A DNA stretch of 64,000 nucleotides from CAYXZO01 sp964469505 (GCA_964469505.1 CAYXZO010000001.1:62001-126000); one strand, 5' to 3'; numbered from the stretch's first letter, positions 36,035 through 45,009 are shown. The notes: generated by a model from the sequence alone, not told the origin. Numbers and translations are program-made.

Positions 36035-36606
36035 TTAAACAAAAACGGCTGTATACGCGATCGATAATCAGTTTATTGTTTTCTTATTCAAGAAAATTTC
36101 ACTGAAGTCGGGGGTTAACAAGGTTGCCCGTTCTAGGGGGGTCATTATGGAGTCGAGGAATTAAGGAGGGAGTTCCGCCCGTGGTGATCGCCGGTTTTTT
36201 CCCAGCCCGTTTTTCGCCCGAGCGCGGAACCCGATATATGGCTGAAGCCGACCGGCGGGGAGTGCGAGGGTTCGATGAAACAATAGGGGCTAAAGCTCCA
36301 TCATCGTTAGGCTTCCTTAGTCCACGGGCTGAAGCCCGTGACTAATCAAGATACTCACTAAATCATTCAATATTAATGACTTGCCCCGAGCTTCAGCTCG
36401 GGGGTTGGGGTATTTCCCAAAAACTTTGGGAACCGGCTACTTATAAAACAACTTGAAACTATCATTGACTGATCCAAAGGTTTGGTTTGCAGAATCAAGC
36501 CTGACAGAAATAAATTCCGGCGAGAAAGTAGTATAACATGCAAATAGATTCCCTTCGAGTAGGATGGCTTCCACGGAATGTTTGTGTAACACTAAAGGGG
36601 TTTTAG
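36035..36606. other. Gene-free region carrying the left 92-bp repeat
   Basis: About 570 bp between the DUF3228-like gene and the caspase lipoprotein gene. It contains a short GC hairpin (GGGGCTAAAGCTCC near 36287), the left copy of the direct repeat, and the leader of the next gene ending in an AAAGGGG ribosome site. A 73-codon open frame at 36124-36345 has no initiation signal and reads through the repeat, so I do not call it a gene. Confidence 0.5.
36327..36418. repeat. Left copy of a 92-bp direct repeat flanking the caspase lipoprotein gene
   Basis: This copy matches 39551-39642 at 88 of 92 positions by direct comparison. It contains two hairpins: CACGGGCT-GA-AGCCCGTG (starting just before it at 36324) and CCCCGAGCT-TC-AGCTCGGGG (36384-36403). 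Between them is an AT-rich linker with CAATATTAATG. Both copies have the same orientation. Confidence 0.9.
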
Positions 36607-39456
36607 ATGGCAGGTTACTCTTGCCTTTTAAGGCTTAAAATTGTCCGACAACACGGGAAACTTTTTTTATCACTGGGATCTCTTTTACTGTTGTCGTTCA
36701 CGCTGGCGGGTTGTTTCAGCGCTCTATCCATTATAGGAAGCCGCCGTTCTGCTGATTTACTAAGATGGAAATTTGAAACCAATAATGCTATCCGATGCGC
36801 TCCGGTTCTGGCGGATGACGGCACCATTTACGTGGGGTCTGGTGACCACTACCTTTACGCTCTCAACTCTGACGGCTCCCTTAAATGGAAATTTGAAACC
36901 GGCGAAAGGGTTGATTCTTCCCCGGCCGTTGCTGCTGATGGTACCATCTACGTGGGGTCGTGGGACAATTACCTTTACGCTCTCAACCCTGACGGCTCAC
37001 TCAAATGGAAATTTAAAACCGGAGGTTGGGTCAGATCTTCCCCGGCCATCGGCGCCGGCGGTATCATTTACATGGGGTCATGGGACCATTTCCTCTATGC
37101 CGTTAAACCTGACGGTTCCCTTGCATGGAAATTCAAAACCGGCGACAAAGTCGATTCTTCTCCGGCCATCGGCGTCGACGGTACCATCTACGTGGGTTCA
37201 TGGGATCACTGTCTTTACGCTCTCAATCCTGACGGCTCGTTGAAGTGGAGATTTCAAACCGCAGACTTGGTTAAATCTTCCCCGGCCATCGGCGCTGACG
37301 GCACCATCTACGTGGGTTCCGACGATCACTACCTCTACGCCCTCAACCCCGACGGCTCGCTAAAGTGGAAATTTGAAACCGGTGACTGGGTTAGATCCTC
37401 TCCGGCCGTTACCGTCGACGGCACCATCTATGTGGGTTCCGATGATCGCTACCTTTACGCTCTCAATCCCGATGGCTCCCTAAAGTGGAAATTCGAAACC
37501 GGAGGTTGGGTTAGATCTTCCCCAGCTGTCGGCGCCGACAGCGTCGTTTATGTAGGCTCAGCTGACCACCATCTTTACGCCCTCAACCCCACCGGTACCC
37601 TCAAATGGAAATTTGAAACTGGAGCAAAGGTTGGTTCCTCCCCAGCCATCGCCGCCGATAGCGCTGTCTATGTGGGTTCAGATGACCACTATCTTTACGA
37701 TATCAAATCCAGTAGCTCCCTCAGGTGGATATTTAAACCCATAGCCTGGGTTTACTCTTCTTCCTTCCCGAAAAATAGCAGGACCACCCATGTCGGATCG
37801 GACAACAGAGATCTCTACGCCATAGCCGACCTCAACGGTAGTCTGGTCCGAAGCTCCTGGCCCAAATTCCACCGGGACCAATTCAACGGAGGTTTTATCG
37901 GAAAAACTACATACACATGCTTTACGACTGAAAAGGCAGCGCCTCTGCTTTCCTCAACGGGCAAAACCATAACTCGACTCCCTATTGCAACAAGCATAAC
38001 AATAGTAAAAGCAGGAAAAAATTACGCCTACGTTCAGGTGGGAGACAACCTGAAAGGCTGGATAAAAAACGGCACTTTCAGTCCGGAAAAGCCGGACATC
38101 GCTCGGCCGTTGATCAGGATAATCGAGAAAAACTTCCAGGAACCCTATCTGTACCTGAAAGGCGTGGCCTATGATGACAAGGCGATTGCCGCCGTGGCCT
38201 TCGCCGGCAAGAACTTGCCCCGGGCGGATTTCGAAGTGGAGCATACTAATTACGGCGACGTTTATCCTTTCGAAGCTCGTCTTTTAATTATGCCCGGCAC
38301 TAAGAAGATTTTGCGGGCCCGGGACCACAGCGGTAAGGTAACCGAACTACCCCTGCGTATCGAAGGGCGCCCGGTCTCTTACATACCCGAGCTGACTCAA
38401 CTGGTAACAACCAAGGCCGCCAACCTGCGCTCCGGTCCCAGTCTGCAAGCCAAGGTGCTCAAAACCGTTCCTCCCGGCACCCAACTCCTGGCTCTGGGGC
38501 ATAAAAAGGGTTGGTACATTCTGGAGGGTGGCAGCTGGATTTACCGTAGCGTGGTCAAAAAAATCGAATTGCCGCAAACCTCAACTCCAGGAGCCATAAC
38601 CATTGCCGAGGCAGCGCAGGTTCCCACACCCCCGGATGTGCCGGCCCTCAGCGATGTGGATGTTAAAATTCCTTCAACCCACCAAAAAAGACCTTACGAT
38701 GTAGCCCTCATCATCGCCAACGCGAAGTATCAGAGTCAAGATGTGCCTCCCGTGAAATATGCCCTGCGAGACGCTCACGCCATGCGGGATTACCTGGTGA
38801 AAACCCTGGGATTTAAAAAAGAAAACATTCTCTACGTGGAGAACGCCACCTTGGCCAAGATGCGGGAACTGTTGGGGAGCGAGAACAACCCCAAGGGGCG
38901 CCTGTATAATTTTCTGCGACCGGGACGCGGCACGGTTTTCGTGTATTATGTGGGACATGGGGCACCGGATTTGGTGAACAAAGAAGCCTACTTCGTGCCC
39001 GTGGATTGCGCTCCAAATTTCGTCGCCCAAAACGGCTATCCTTTATCGTTGTTCTATGACAACCTCAACCGACTACCGGCCCGGCAAATAACGGTGGTGA
39101 TCGATGCGTGTTTTTCCGGGGGTTATTCGGAGGGCATGCTGATTCGTCAGGCCAGCCCCATATACCTGAGCGTGGAGCAACCTCAAGTTCCGAAGAAAGC
39201 TTTGCTATTTACGGCTGCCAACGGTGACCAGATCGCTTCATGGTATCCGGAGAAAAATCATTCATTGTTCACCTACTTTTTCTTAAAAGGTCTCCAGGGC
39301 GAAGCTGATCTGGACGGAAATGGTAGTATCTTAGCTGGTGAGATGGCGCAATACCTAAAAGACAATGTGCCGTATTTAGCCGGTCGCTTATTCAATCGGG
39401 ACCAGAATCCCGTCTTTGAGGGCAACCCTGAAAGCGTATTGGCCAGACTAAAGTAA
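36607..39456 (+). CDS. Lipoprotein with tandem beta-propeller repeats, two SH3b domains and a C-terminal caspase-like (C14) protease
   Basis: A 949-residue protein. The lipoprotein signal ends in LAGC (Cys36), a perfect lipobox. From about residue 52, eight 40-residue PQQ/quinoprotein-like units repeat (LKWKFETG..VRSSPA..DGTIYVGS.DHYLYALNPDGS), followed by one degenerate unit. SH3b-like modules lie at about 437-492 and 600-655. A caspase fold starts near 694: YDVALIIANAKY, the catalytic His in YYVGHG (His784) and the catalytic Cys in VIDACFSGG (Cys835). Bacterial caspase homologues cleave after basic or acidic residues; here both catalytic residues are intact, so activity is likely. A surface or periplasmic sensor-protease is a fair inference, with the propeller as binding part. 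AAAGGGG precedes the ATG. The gene stands alone between two 92-bp direct repeats. Confidence 0.9.
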   Translation: MAGYSCLLRLKIVRQHGKLFLSLGSLLLLSFTLAGCFSALSIIGSRRSADLLRWKFETNNAIRCAPVLADDGTIYVGSGDHYLYALNSDGSLKWKFETGERVDSSPAVAADGTIYVGSWDNYLYALNPDGSLKWKFKTGGWVRSSPAIGAGGIIYMGSWDHFLYAVKPDGSLAWKFKTGDKVDSSPAIGVDGTIYVGSWDHCLYALNPDGSLKWRFQTADLVKSSPAIGADGTIYVGSDDHYLYALNPDGSLKWKFETGDWVRSSPAVTVDGTIYVGSDDRYLYALNPDGSLKWKFETGGWVRSSPAVGADSVVYVGSADHHLYALNPTGTLKWKFETGAKVGSSPAIAADSAVYVGSDDHYLYDIKSSSSLRWIFKPIAWVYSSSFPKNSRTTHVGSDNRDLYAIADLNGSLVRSSWPKFHRDQFNGGFIGKTTYTCFTTEKAAPLLSSTGKTITRLPIATSITIVKAGKNYAYVQVGDNLKGWIKNGTFSPEKPDIARPLIRIIEKNFQEPYLYLKGVAYDDKAIAAVAFAGKNLPRADFEVEHTNYGDVYPFEARLLIMPGTKKILRARDHSGKVTELPLRIEGRPVSYIPELTQLVTTKAANLRSGPSLQAKVLKTVPPGTQLLALGHKKGWYILEGGSWIYRSVVKKIELPQTSTPGAITIAEAAQVPTPPDVPALSDVDVKIPSTHQKRPYDVALIIANAKYQSQDVPPVKYALRDAHAMRDYLVKTLGFKKENILYVENATLAKMRELLGSENNPKGRLYNFLRPGRGTVFVYYVGHGAPDLVNKEAYFVPVDCAPNFVAQNGYPLSLFYDNLNRLPARQITVVIDACFSGGYSEGMLIRQASPIYLSVEQPQVPKKALLFTAANGDQIASWYPEKNHSLFTYFFLKGLQGEADLDGNGSILAGEMAQYLKDNVPYLAGRLFNRDQNPVFEGNPESVLARLK
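36760..37719 (+). repeat. Eight in-frame 120-bp tandem repeats encoding propeller blades
   Basis: The DNA repeats with a 120-bp period. Words such as AAATGGAAATTTGAAACC, TCTTCCCCGGCC and TACGCTCTCAACCC recur in each unit, and silent differences are few between units 5, 6 and 7. A ninth, degenerate unit reaches about 37842. Close similarity at the DNA level suggests recent expansion by recombination. Unit number may vary between strains. Confidence 0.9.
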
Positions 39457-39550
39457 AATTTGTGGATTTGGGCATTCCTAAGACAACCCGGGCCTTAGCC
39501 TGGTTTCCGGGCCTAAAGCCCTGTTATTACTAGCCGGCTCCTTCCCCACT

Positions 39551-39642
39551 GGCTGAAGCCCGTGGCTAGTCAAGATACTCACTAAGTCGTTCAATATTAA
39601 TGACTTGCCCCGAGCTTCAGCTCGGGGGTTGGGGTATTTCCC
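39551..39642. repeat. Right copy of the 92-bp direct repeat
   Basis: It matches the left copy at 36327-36418 with four substitutions, all A-to-G relative to the left copy on this strand. The CCCCGAGCT/AGCTCGGGG hairpin (39608-39627) is intact. The first hairpin is weakened by changes just before the repeat. It begins 95 bp after the caspase lipoprotein stop. Confidence 0.9.
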
Positions 39643-39650
39643 TAATATTT

Positions 39651-39670
39651 GGGGCTTTAGCCCAATTTTT
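39651..39670 (+). terminator. Weak terminator-like hairpin after the caspase lipoprotein gene
   Basis: A short GGGC-TTTA-GCCC stem is followed by AA and five T on the plus strand, between the rightward caspase gene and the convergent pncA stop. The stem is only four uninterrupted pairs, so the call is tentative. Confidence 0.35.
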
Positions 39671-39687
39671 CTCCCTTAGCTCTCCCA

Positions 39688-40257
39688 TCATCTTACTTCT
39701 TCCAGGGAAACCAGTTTCACCCCCGCCGCTTGCAATTCTTCCTCCGCCCGGGCGTCATCTCCAGGCCGAACATTCACGGCCCGTACCGCTTCCCGCACCA
39801 CCTCAGTCTGGAAACCAGCTTGACGAGCATCCAGCGCCGTGGCCTTTACACAATAATCCAGCGCCAGGCCGCCGATGACCACCTTTTCCACTCTCAATTG
39901 TTGCAGTCTCTCCCGCAAGTCAGTACCCTGAAAACCGGAATAGGCCTCCCGCTGTGGATCGGTACCTTTACTTATGATGTGGGTAGAGTGCGGTAGTTTA
40001 AGCTCCGGATGAAAAGCGGCTCCCTGAGTGTTCTGCACGCAATGAGGAGGCCACATACCACCCTGGGGTTGGAAGCTGCAGTGATTTTCCGGATGCCAAT
40101 CCCGGGTGGCGAAAATCGGTTCTCCCCTCCGTTGGAAAAGCTCTATCAAGCGATTCAATGGTGGCACAACTTCATCTCCCCGGGGCACCGCCAACGATCC
40201 TCCCGGGCAGAAATCGTTTTGCACGTCCACAATTATCAAAGCCCGTTTAGGCGCCAT
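39688..40257 (-). CDS. pncA: Nicotinamidase
   Basis: A 189-residue cytoplasmic cysteine hydrolase. The catalytic triad is visible: Asp11 in IIVDVQNDFCPGGSL, Lys97 in ISKGTDP and Cys136 in GLALDYCVKAT. The metal site is Asp53/His55 in TRDWHPENHCSF, with WPPHCVQ following. It hydrolyses nicotinamide to nicotinate. AGGAGG precedes the ATG, and the gene begins 10 bp after pncB, which uses its product. The two form an NAD salvage operon. Confidence 0.95.
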   Translation of the reverse strand: MAPKRALIIVDVQNDFCPGGSLAVPRGDEVVPPLNRLIELFQRRGEPIFATRDWHPENHCSFQPQGGMWPPHCVQNTQGAAFHPELKLPHSTHIISKGTDPQREAYSGFQGTDLRERLQQLRVEKVVIGGLALDYCVKATALDARQAGFQTEVVREAVRAVNVRPGDDARAEEELQAAGVKLVSLEEVR

Positions 40258-40267
40258 AGCGTTCCTC

Positions 40268-41512
40268 CTATGATGTGTTTTTACGACCGTTGTCGGGGAA
40301 AACCACTTTCTGCAAGCGAGGATTGGGGTTGTAACTTCGCCCTACTTTGGCCATGGGTTGTCCTTCCACCCGTACTACGTCAGCAGTGAAATCGTATTGC
40401 CCGCGCATGAAAGCCGAGCCCACACCATAGGCATCCACCGGCACTCCTAAATTCTCAAATGCCTCGATTTTTTGCCGATCAAAGCCCCCAGAGACGATGA
40501 TTTTAACGTGTTGGAATCCCTCCTTATCCAAAGCCGCTCGCACCTTTTCCACCAGCTGTGGATTCACACCCGTGGGCGGAAAAGGCTCCATGCGGAACTC
40601 CACTGATCGATCTACCATCCGCTCCGAAGTGTCCAGCCGCACGCCCCACAGCTTATCTCCCATGGCCCGGGCCACTTCCAGGGAGGTCCGGACGCAGTCA
40701 TTTTGAAAATCCACCAAGGCAATGAGGTTGGCATCGGGATAGTATTCGTGAAACAGGCGAGCCGCTTCCACCGTGTCTCCCTTCAAGGCCGCGATCATGG
40801 CGTGGGGCGTGGTCCCGGCACCGCTGGCTCCCCACCAGGCTCCCTGGGCATCAGTGGAAACGGCAGCCGCGCCTCCGATACGCGCGGCATAACCGTCACC
40901 CCCTTGCACCGTCCAGTGGTCGAAACGGGCCGGGAAGAAAAGAATTGGTTTACCCCGGGCGGCCTGCACGATTTCATGGACGTTGGTGGCGATACGGGTG
41001 CGTCGCGCCAGCACTCCTAAGTAGATGGTTTCCAGATGCACAAACTGGTACAGGGGCCCTTCGATGGTCATTACCGTTTCATAGGGGGCGATGGCATCTC
41101 CATCCCGGAGTGTCTTGATATCCAGCTCGTGGAAAGTCTTAACCCACAGATCATCCAGTTCTTTCTCCAGTTCCAGTCGTTTCTTGCGGGCCTCCAGCCA
41201 TTCCTTCTCATCAGTGTGATAGACGGTACGGATGTACTGCTTCAGCTTTATGTAGCGATCAAAGGTCTTGTAAGCCCGTTCCAGATCCCGGTAATAACCG
41301 GAACACAGTTTGAGCACCGCCAGGGCTTCGTCCACGCCGCACAAGATGGCCTTTTTCTTCTGGAAGACCTGCATGGTGACGGGTACCTTGATCTCCGCCC
41401 TCTCCAGAGTAACCTTGGAACGCCAGAAATAAACATCGGAGCGATAACCCCGCCGGATCTCATGCACCGGAATATCAAAAGTCTCCGGCGGTAGGGGCTG
41501 CCACCTTCCCAT
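40268..41512 (-). CDS. pncB: Nicotinate phosphoribosyltransferase
   Basis: A 414-residue enzyme. The N-terminal part has RRGYRSDVYFWRSKVTLE and VTMQVFQKKKAILCGVDEAL. The barrel part has PYETVMTIEGPLYQFVHLETIYLGVLARRT, FFPARFDHWTVQGGDGYAARIGG, VDFQNDCVRTSLEVAR and a phosphate-binding IIVSGGFDRQKIEAFENLGVPVDAYGVGS. This matches the shorter nicotinate phosphoribosyltransferase type. It joins nicotinate and PRPP to give nicotinate mononucleotide. A strong ribosome site (AAGGAGGAG) precedes the ATG. The pair with pncA supports the call. About 200 bp upstream are gene-free and should hold the promoter. Confidence 0.92.
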   Translation of the reverse strand: MGRWQPLPPETFDIPVHEIRRGYRSDVYFWRSKVTLERAEIKVPVTMQVFQKKKAILCGVDEALAVLKLCSGYYRDLERAYKTFDRYIKLKQYIRTVYHTDEKEWLEARKKRLELEKELDDLWVKTFHELDIKTLRDGDAIAPYETVMTIEGPLYQFVHLETIYLGVLARRTRIATNVHEIVQAARGKPILFFPARFDHWTVQGGDGYAARIGGAAAVSTDAQGAWWGASGAGTTPHAMIAALKGDTVEAARLFHEYYPDANLIALVDFQNDCVRTSLEVARAMGDKLWGVRLDTSERMVDRSVEFRMEPFPPTGVNPQLVEKVRAALDKEGFQHVKIIVSGGFDRQKIEAFENLGVPVDAYGVGSAFMRGQYDFTADVVRVEGQPMAKVGRSYNPNPRLQKVVFPDNGRKNTS

Positions 41513-41714
41513 AACTCCTCCTTGCTAACCCTCCATTATTCGTAAAGACATACCTGACTTCTTCCCCGTACTCAATTTACACCTCATACTCTCAATCTTC
41601 AATTTTTCCCGCCGCACCTGCCGCAGAAAGGGCTTCCAGCCGGAAAAGATAATAGTGCGGCTTTAATGCGGGTCTTAGGTTTATGAAAAGGTAGAAGTCA
41701 AAGAAAACAAAAAT

Positions 41715-43667
41715 TCAGGTACGGGGGTGATATCGGGCCAAAATAAGGGTCAAATCATCATCGAAATTTTCTTTTTTAGTGAAGTTGCGCAGATGTTCCA
41801 GCAAAGCCCGGCTGATGATCTCTACCGGTTCCCCCAGCAATTGTCGAGCTTCTTCAATGAGCCCGCTTTCATCAAAAAGTTGGCCGCTGCGGTCCATGGC
41901 TTCGATAAAACCGTCGGTATAGAGCACCAGCAGGTCATTGGGTTGGAGAATTTGACGTCCGTGGGCATAGCTGGCGTTGGGATCGGCTCCCAGGATGGGG
42001 CCCCCCGTTTCCAGGCGTTCGTAGCTCCCGTCCCGGTGGAAAACCATGGCCGGCGGGTGGCCTGCGTTGACATAATTCAGTACACCCCGGCGGGCATCTA
42101 GACGGCTCACGAAAAAACTGATCTGCTTACCGCCGGAGAATTCTTCCGCCAGCTGCGCGTTCAACACCCGACACAGGTGAACTAGGTCACCATACTCTTC
42201 CTGAACCGTGCGCTTGTAAATGGAATAGAAGTTGGACATCAGCAAGGCGCCGGAAATACCTTTGCCCACCACGTCGCCCACCGCCAGGAGGAATTTGTTC
42301 CCACCCGGCAAAGGCATAAGGTCATAGAAATCACCTCCGATCTGTTGGGAGGGGATGAACTCTAACGCGAAAGAAATCTCATCATGCACCGGCACCGTCT
42401 GGGGCAACAGAGAGCGTTGGAGTTCCTCGGCCTGGTCCATTTCTTCGCTAAAGTGGGCCTCCTGCTCCACTTGGCGCCGCTCTTCATTCTGTTCAAGAAA
42501 AGCCGCCGCCTGAGTCGCCAATGTGAGTAAGAAATCCTGATCTTCGTGGCTGTAGGCTCCGATGCGGTTGCTTTCCAAGTTCAGGGCGCCGAAGATCCGT
42601 TTTCCCAGAACCAACGGCACACACAGCTCGGAGCGGGTCTGGGAACGACCGGGGATGTAGTGGGGAACCTGCCTGACATCCCGGATCAGAATGGGCTCCT
42701 TGCGGGCGATGCATTGCCCCACGATTCCCCGCCCTACCTTGAGCTTTAGGGGATTTATGCGCCGGCGGTCGTAGCCATGCTGGATGAACTTATCTATTTC
42801 GTAGCTGTCTTTTTTCACCAGAAAGACCCCGCAGGCATCTATTGGCAGAATCTGATGCAGTTCATCCAGGATAAAGTTGAAAAGAGCGGTTGGACTGCGG
42901 GTAGTGGTCATCTTTTCCGCCACGCGCTGAACGATCTGCTGTCTGAGGGTCTGGGTTTTAATCCGGTGCATCAACTTACGGTTGTCGATGAGAATCGCCA
43001 GTTCATCCAGAATGCGCTGGAACAGCTCGTCATTAAGGCGGAACTGAATATCTATGGGCATGCTGTGGGTCAGGATAAAAGCAGTCAAACGGCCCTTTAC
43101 TTTCAAAGGCAAGGCCCAGTTGAACACTTTGAAATCCCGATAGCTGATGCCCTTGGCGGGTTTTTTCTCTTCCGGACTCAGGTCGTTTATACTGTATTGC
43201 ACCGGCATTGCTGGGCGATTGCTGTCCAGGAGTTTTTTCACTATTTCGTGCTCGGTGCCGCAGGTAAGCCCCTCCAGCAGCATGGGTTCCGGGGCGCCGG
43301 CGGCTTCAATGCGATAGCGACGCTTGATTTTCACAAAAATTGCCACCACATCCGTTTCCAGGATGGACATCAAATCGGTTTTCAGATGGTTCAGAATATC
43401 TGGAAAGGTTTTTTCCTGGGGCAAAATACCCACCATTTCCCGCAATCGTTCCAGGCGCTCGTAATAGCGGGGCGCCAGTAATTTGAGAATGCTGCTACGA
43501 ATCAGGTGCTTTAGTCCCGGATAAGTAACCACCACCAGAAAAGAAGTCAGGGGAAATGCAATCCAGGGGTGGGCCTTGAAGCCGATGAGGTAATCCATCA
43601 GCCAGCCCCATAGGGAAAGCAGACCAGTGAGTACCAGTACGACCAGTAGGGTTTCAAACCAGCGCAT
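41715..43667 (-). CDS. Membrane-anchored GAF-SpoIIE (PP2C-type) phosphatase, RsbU-like
   Basis: About 650 residues from the ATG at 43667; a TTG two codons upstream is also possible. Two N-terminal spans (LLVVLVLTGLLSLWGWLMDYL and AFPLTSFLVVVTYPG) anchor it. Residues about 90-230 look GAF-like and residues 245-400 are a clear GAF domain (CGVFLVKKDSYEIDKFIQHGYD..., GIVGQCIARKEPILIRDV). A short coil (EEMDQAEELQRSLLPQ) leads to the SpoIIE phosphatase with QIGGDFYDLMPL, AVGDVVGKGISGALLMS, NAGHPPAMVF and LYTDGFIEAMD, which include the metal-binding Asp residues. Such proteins dephosphorylate anti-sigma-factor antagonists in response to signals. No STAS or anti-sigma partner is seen nearby. Confidence 0.9.
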   Translation of the reverse strand: MRWFETLLVVLVLTGLLSLWGWLMDYLIGFKAHPWIAFPLTSFLVVVTYPGLKHLIRSSILKLLAPRYYERLERLREMVGILPQEKTFPDILNHLKTDLMSILETDVVAIFVKIKRRYRIEAAGAPEPMLLEGLTCGTEHEIVKKLLDSNRPAMPVQYSINDLSPEEKKPAKGISYRDFKVFNWALPLKVKGRLTAFILTHSMPIDIQFRLNDELFQRILDELAILIDNRKLMHRIKTQTLRQQIVQRVAEKMTTTRSPTALFNFILDELHQILPIDACGVFLVKKDSYEIDKFIQHGYDRRRINPLKLKVGRGIVGQCIARKEPILIRDVRQVPHYIPGRSQTRSELCVPLVLGKRIFGALNLESNRIGAYSHEDQDFLLTLATQAAAFLEQNEERRQVEQEAHFSEEMDQAEELQRSLLPQTVPVHDEISFALEFIPSQQIGGDFYDLMPLPGGNKFLLAVGDVVGKGISGALLMSNFYSIYKRTVQEEYGDLVHLCRVLNAQLAEEFSGGKQISFFVSRLDARRGVLNYVNAGHPPAMVFHRDGSYERLETGGPILGADPNASYAHGRQILQPNDLLVLYTDGFIEAMDRSGQLFDESGLIEEARQLLGEPVEIISRALLEHLRNFTKKENFDDDLTLILARYHPRT

Positions 43668-43685
43668 GATCAATTTACTTGCTCG

Positions 43686-43937
43686 TCAGCTTTGGAACTC
43701 CTGGATGTATTCCCGCACCCGGGGCAACAGGGCAATCTCCGAAAGATCCAATTGACCCAGGGTGCGGGCCAAAGCCGCGTTTTGATGTTCTAAGGGCAGA
43801 TTCTTGTTGATCAGAACGTATTTCCGATCTTCCAGGCGATACCACCCGCCCCGGAAATCACCTTTTTCATAGCGGACTTCAAAACCCAAACGCCGGGCGG
43901 CAGCTTCCAATTCTTCCCGCAAGCGACCGGGACTCAT
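43686..43937 (-). CDS. Small conserved protein, function unknown
   Basis: An 83-residue protein. The ATG at 43937 lies one base after the manC stop (TGAGATG), with GGAGG about ten bases upstream inside manC. A GTG at 43955 is less likely. It is a soluble, charged protein with LREELEAAARRLGFEVRYEKGDF, a strand segment GGWYRLEDRKYVLINKNLPLE and a helical end (ALARTLGQLDLSEIALLPRVREYIQEF). I recall similar short proteins in Bacteroidota-like genomes but know no function. It is coupled between manC and the SpoIIE phosphatase gene. Confidence 0.7.
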   Translation of the reverse strand: MSPGRLREELEAAARRLGFEVRYEKGDFRGGWYRLEDRKYVLINKNLPLEHQNAALARTLGQLDLSEIALLPRVREYIQEFQS

Positions 43938-43938
43938 C

Positions 43939-45009
43939 TCACAGAACCTCCGCACGTTCCTTTCGTTCCAGCAGTTCCACCATCTCCTTCACCCGCTCAG
44001 TGGCATGACGGGGCACGATCAACAAAGCATCGGGAGTATTGATCACCACCAGGTTGTCTATTCCAATGAGGGCCACCAACTGGTGGGGCGAATAGACTAG
44101 ATTTTCATCGGAGTCTAGGGCGATCACGTCCCCTTGAAATACATTGCCGGTTCCGTCCGGGGACAACACTTCATAAACAGCATCCCAGGAGCCCACATCA
44201 CTCCAATCGAAATCGGCACGAATGACATATACGTTGGTGGCTTTCTCCATAATTCCATAGTCCAGGGAAATACTGCGAAGGGTGGCCCATTCGTAGGTCA
44301 ATACCGATTCATAGGCGTTGTGTCCCAGGGCATCCCGGATAATCATCAGGCTGTCGTACAGCTCCGGCAAAAAAGCTTGAACGGCAGAGAGGAAAACATC
44401 CACCCGCCAGACGAACATTCCGCTGTTCCAGAGAAAATCGCCGCTTTTGAGGAATAGCCGGGCCGTTTCCAGGTCCGGTTTTTCCGCGAAAGTCCGCACC
44501 GGATAAGCGCTATTACCCATACCGTTGTGATTGGCAAACTGAATGTAGCCATAACCCGTGGCGGGCCGGGTGGGGACGATTCCGAAGGTCACCAGCGCTT
44601 TTTTCTCCTGAGCCACTTGGATCCCCTGTTCCAGCGCGGCCTGAAAAGCGCCAGAGTTTTGTATCAAATGATCCGCGGGGAACACCCCCATGACGGCTTC
44701 GGGGTCTTCCTGCTGAATATGAATAGCCGCCAACCCCACCGCCGGAGCGGTATTTTTCCCTTCTGGCTCTACCAGGATATTATCTGCCGGGAATTCGGGG
44801 AATTTTTCCAGAATCAACCTACGCTGGTCGCCGTTGGTGACGATTCTAATACGTTCCAGGGGTGCACTTTTTTTCAACCGCTCTAATGTGAGCTGGAGCA
44901 TGCTCCCGTCACCGGTGATATCCAGCAACTGTTTGGGCAGGGAGCGACGGCTGCGGGGCCAGAAGCGCTTCCCCACTCCACCAGCAATTATTACCGCATA
45001 AAATGCCAT
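43939..45009 (-). CDS. manC: Mannose-1-phosphate guanylyltransferase
   Basis: A 356-residue, single-domain enzyme without the phosphomannose isomerase extension found in longer forms. The nucleotidyltransferase signature is complete: VIIAGGVGKRFWPRSRRSLPKQ at residues 6-27, EPEGKNTAPAVGLAA near 81-95, VFPADHLI with the metal Asp near 110, and FAEKPDLETARLFL. It makes GDP-mannose from mannose-1-phosphate and GTP, feeding capsule, LPS or other glycans. It is not beside the polysaccharide locus at 6.5-14 kb, so supply may be general. A 123-bp gap separates it from dapF. Confidence 0.95.
   Translation of the reverse strand: MAFYAVIIAGGVGKRFWPRSRRSLPKQLLDITGDGSMLQLTLERLKKSAPLERIRIVTNGDQRRLILEKFPEFPADNILVEPEGKNTAPAVGLAAIHIQQEDPEAVMGVFPADHLIQNSGAFQAALEQGIQVAQEKKALVTFGIVPTRPATGYGYIQFANHNGMGNSAYPVRTFAEKPDLETARLFLKSGDFLWNSGMFVWRVDVFLSAVQAFLPELYDSLMIIRDALGHNAYESVLTYEWATLRSISLDYGIMEKATNVYVIRADFDWSDVGSWDAVYEVLSPDGTGNVFQGDVIALDSDENLVYSPHQLVALIGIDNLVVINTPDALLIVPRHATERVKEMVELLERKERAEVL

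Noticed and set aside
36124..36345. 73-codon open frame upstream of the caspase lipoprotein gene
   Set aside because: No ribosome site, it runs into the repeat element, and the product has no sensible composition or motif.
36760..37842. Regular 120-bp repeats that could suggest a CRISPR or tandem satellite
   Set aside because: The period is a multiple of three, the frame stays open through all units, and each unit encodes a propeller blade of about 40 residues. There are no unique spacers.
43938..43955. GTG start for the small protein after manC
   Set aside because: It would lie inside manC without a ribosome site of its own; GGAGG is placed correctly for the ATG at 43937.
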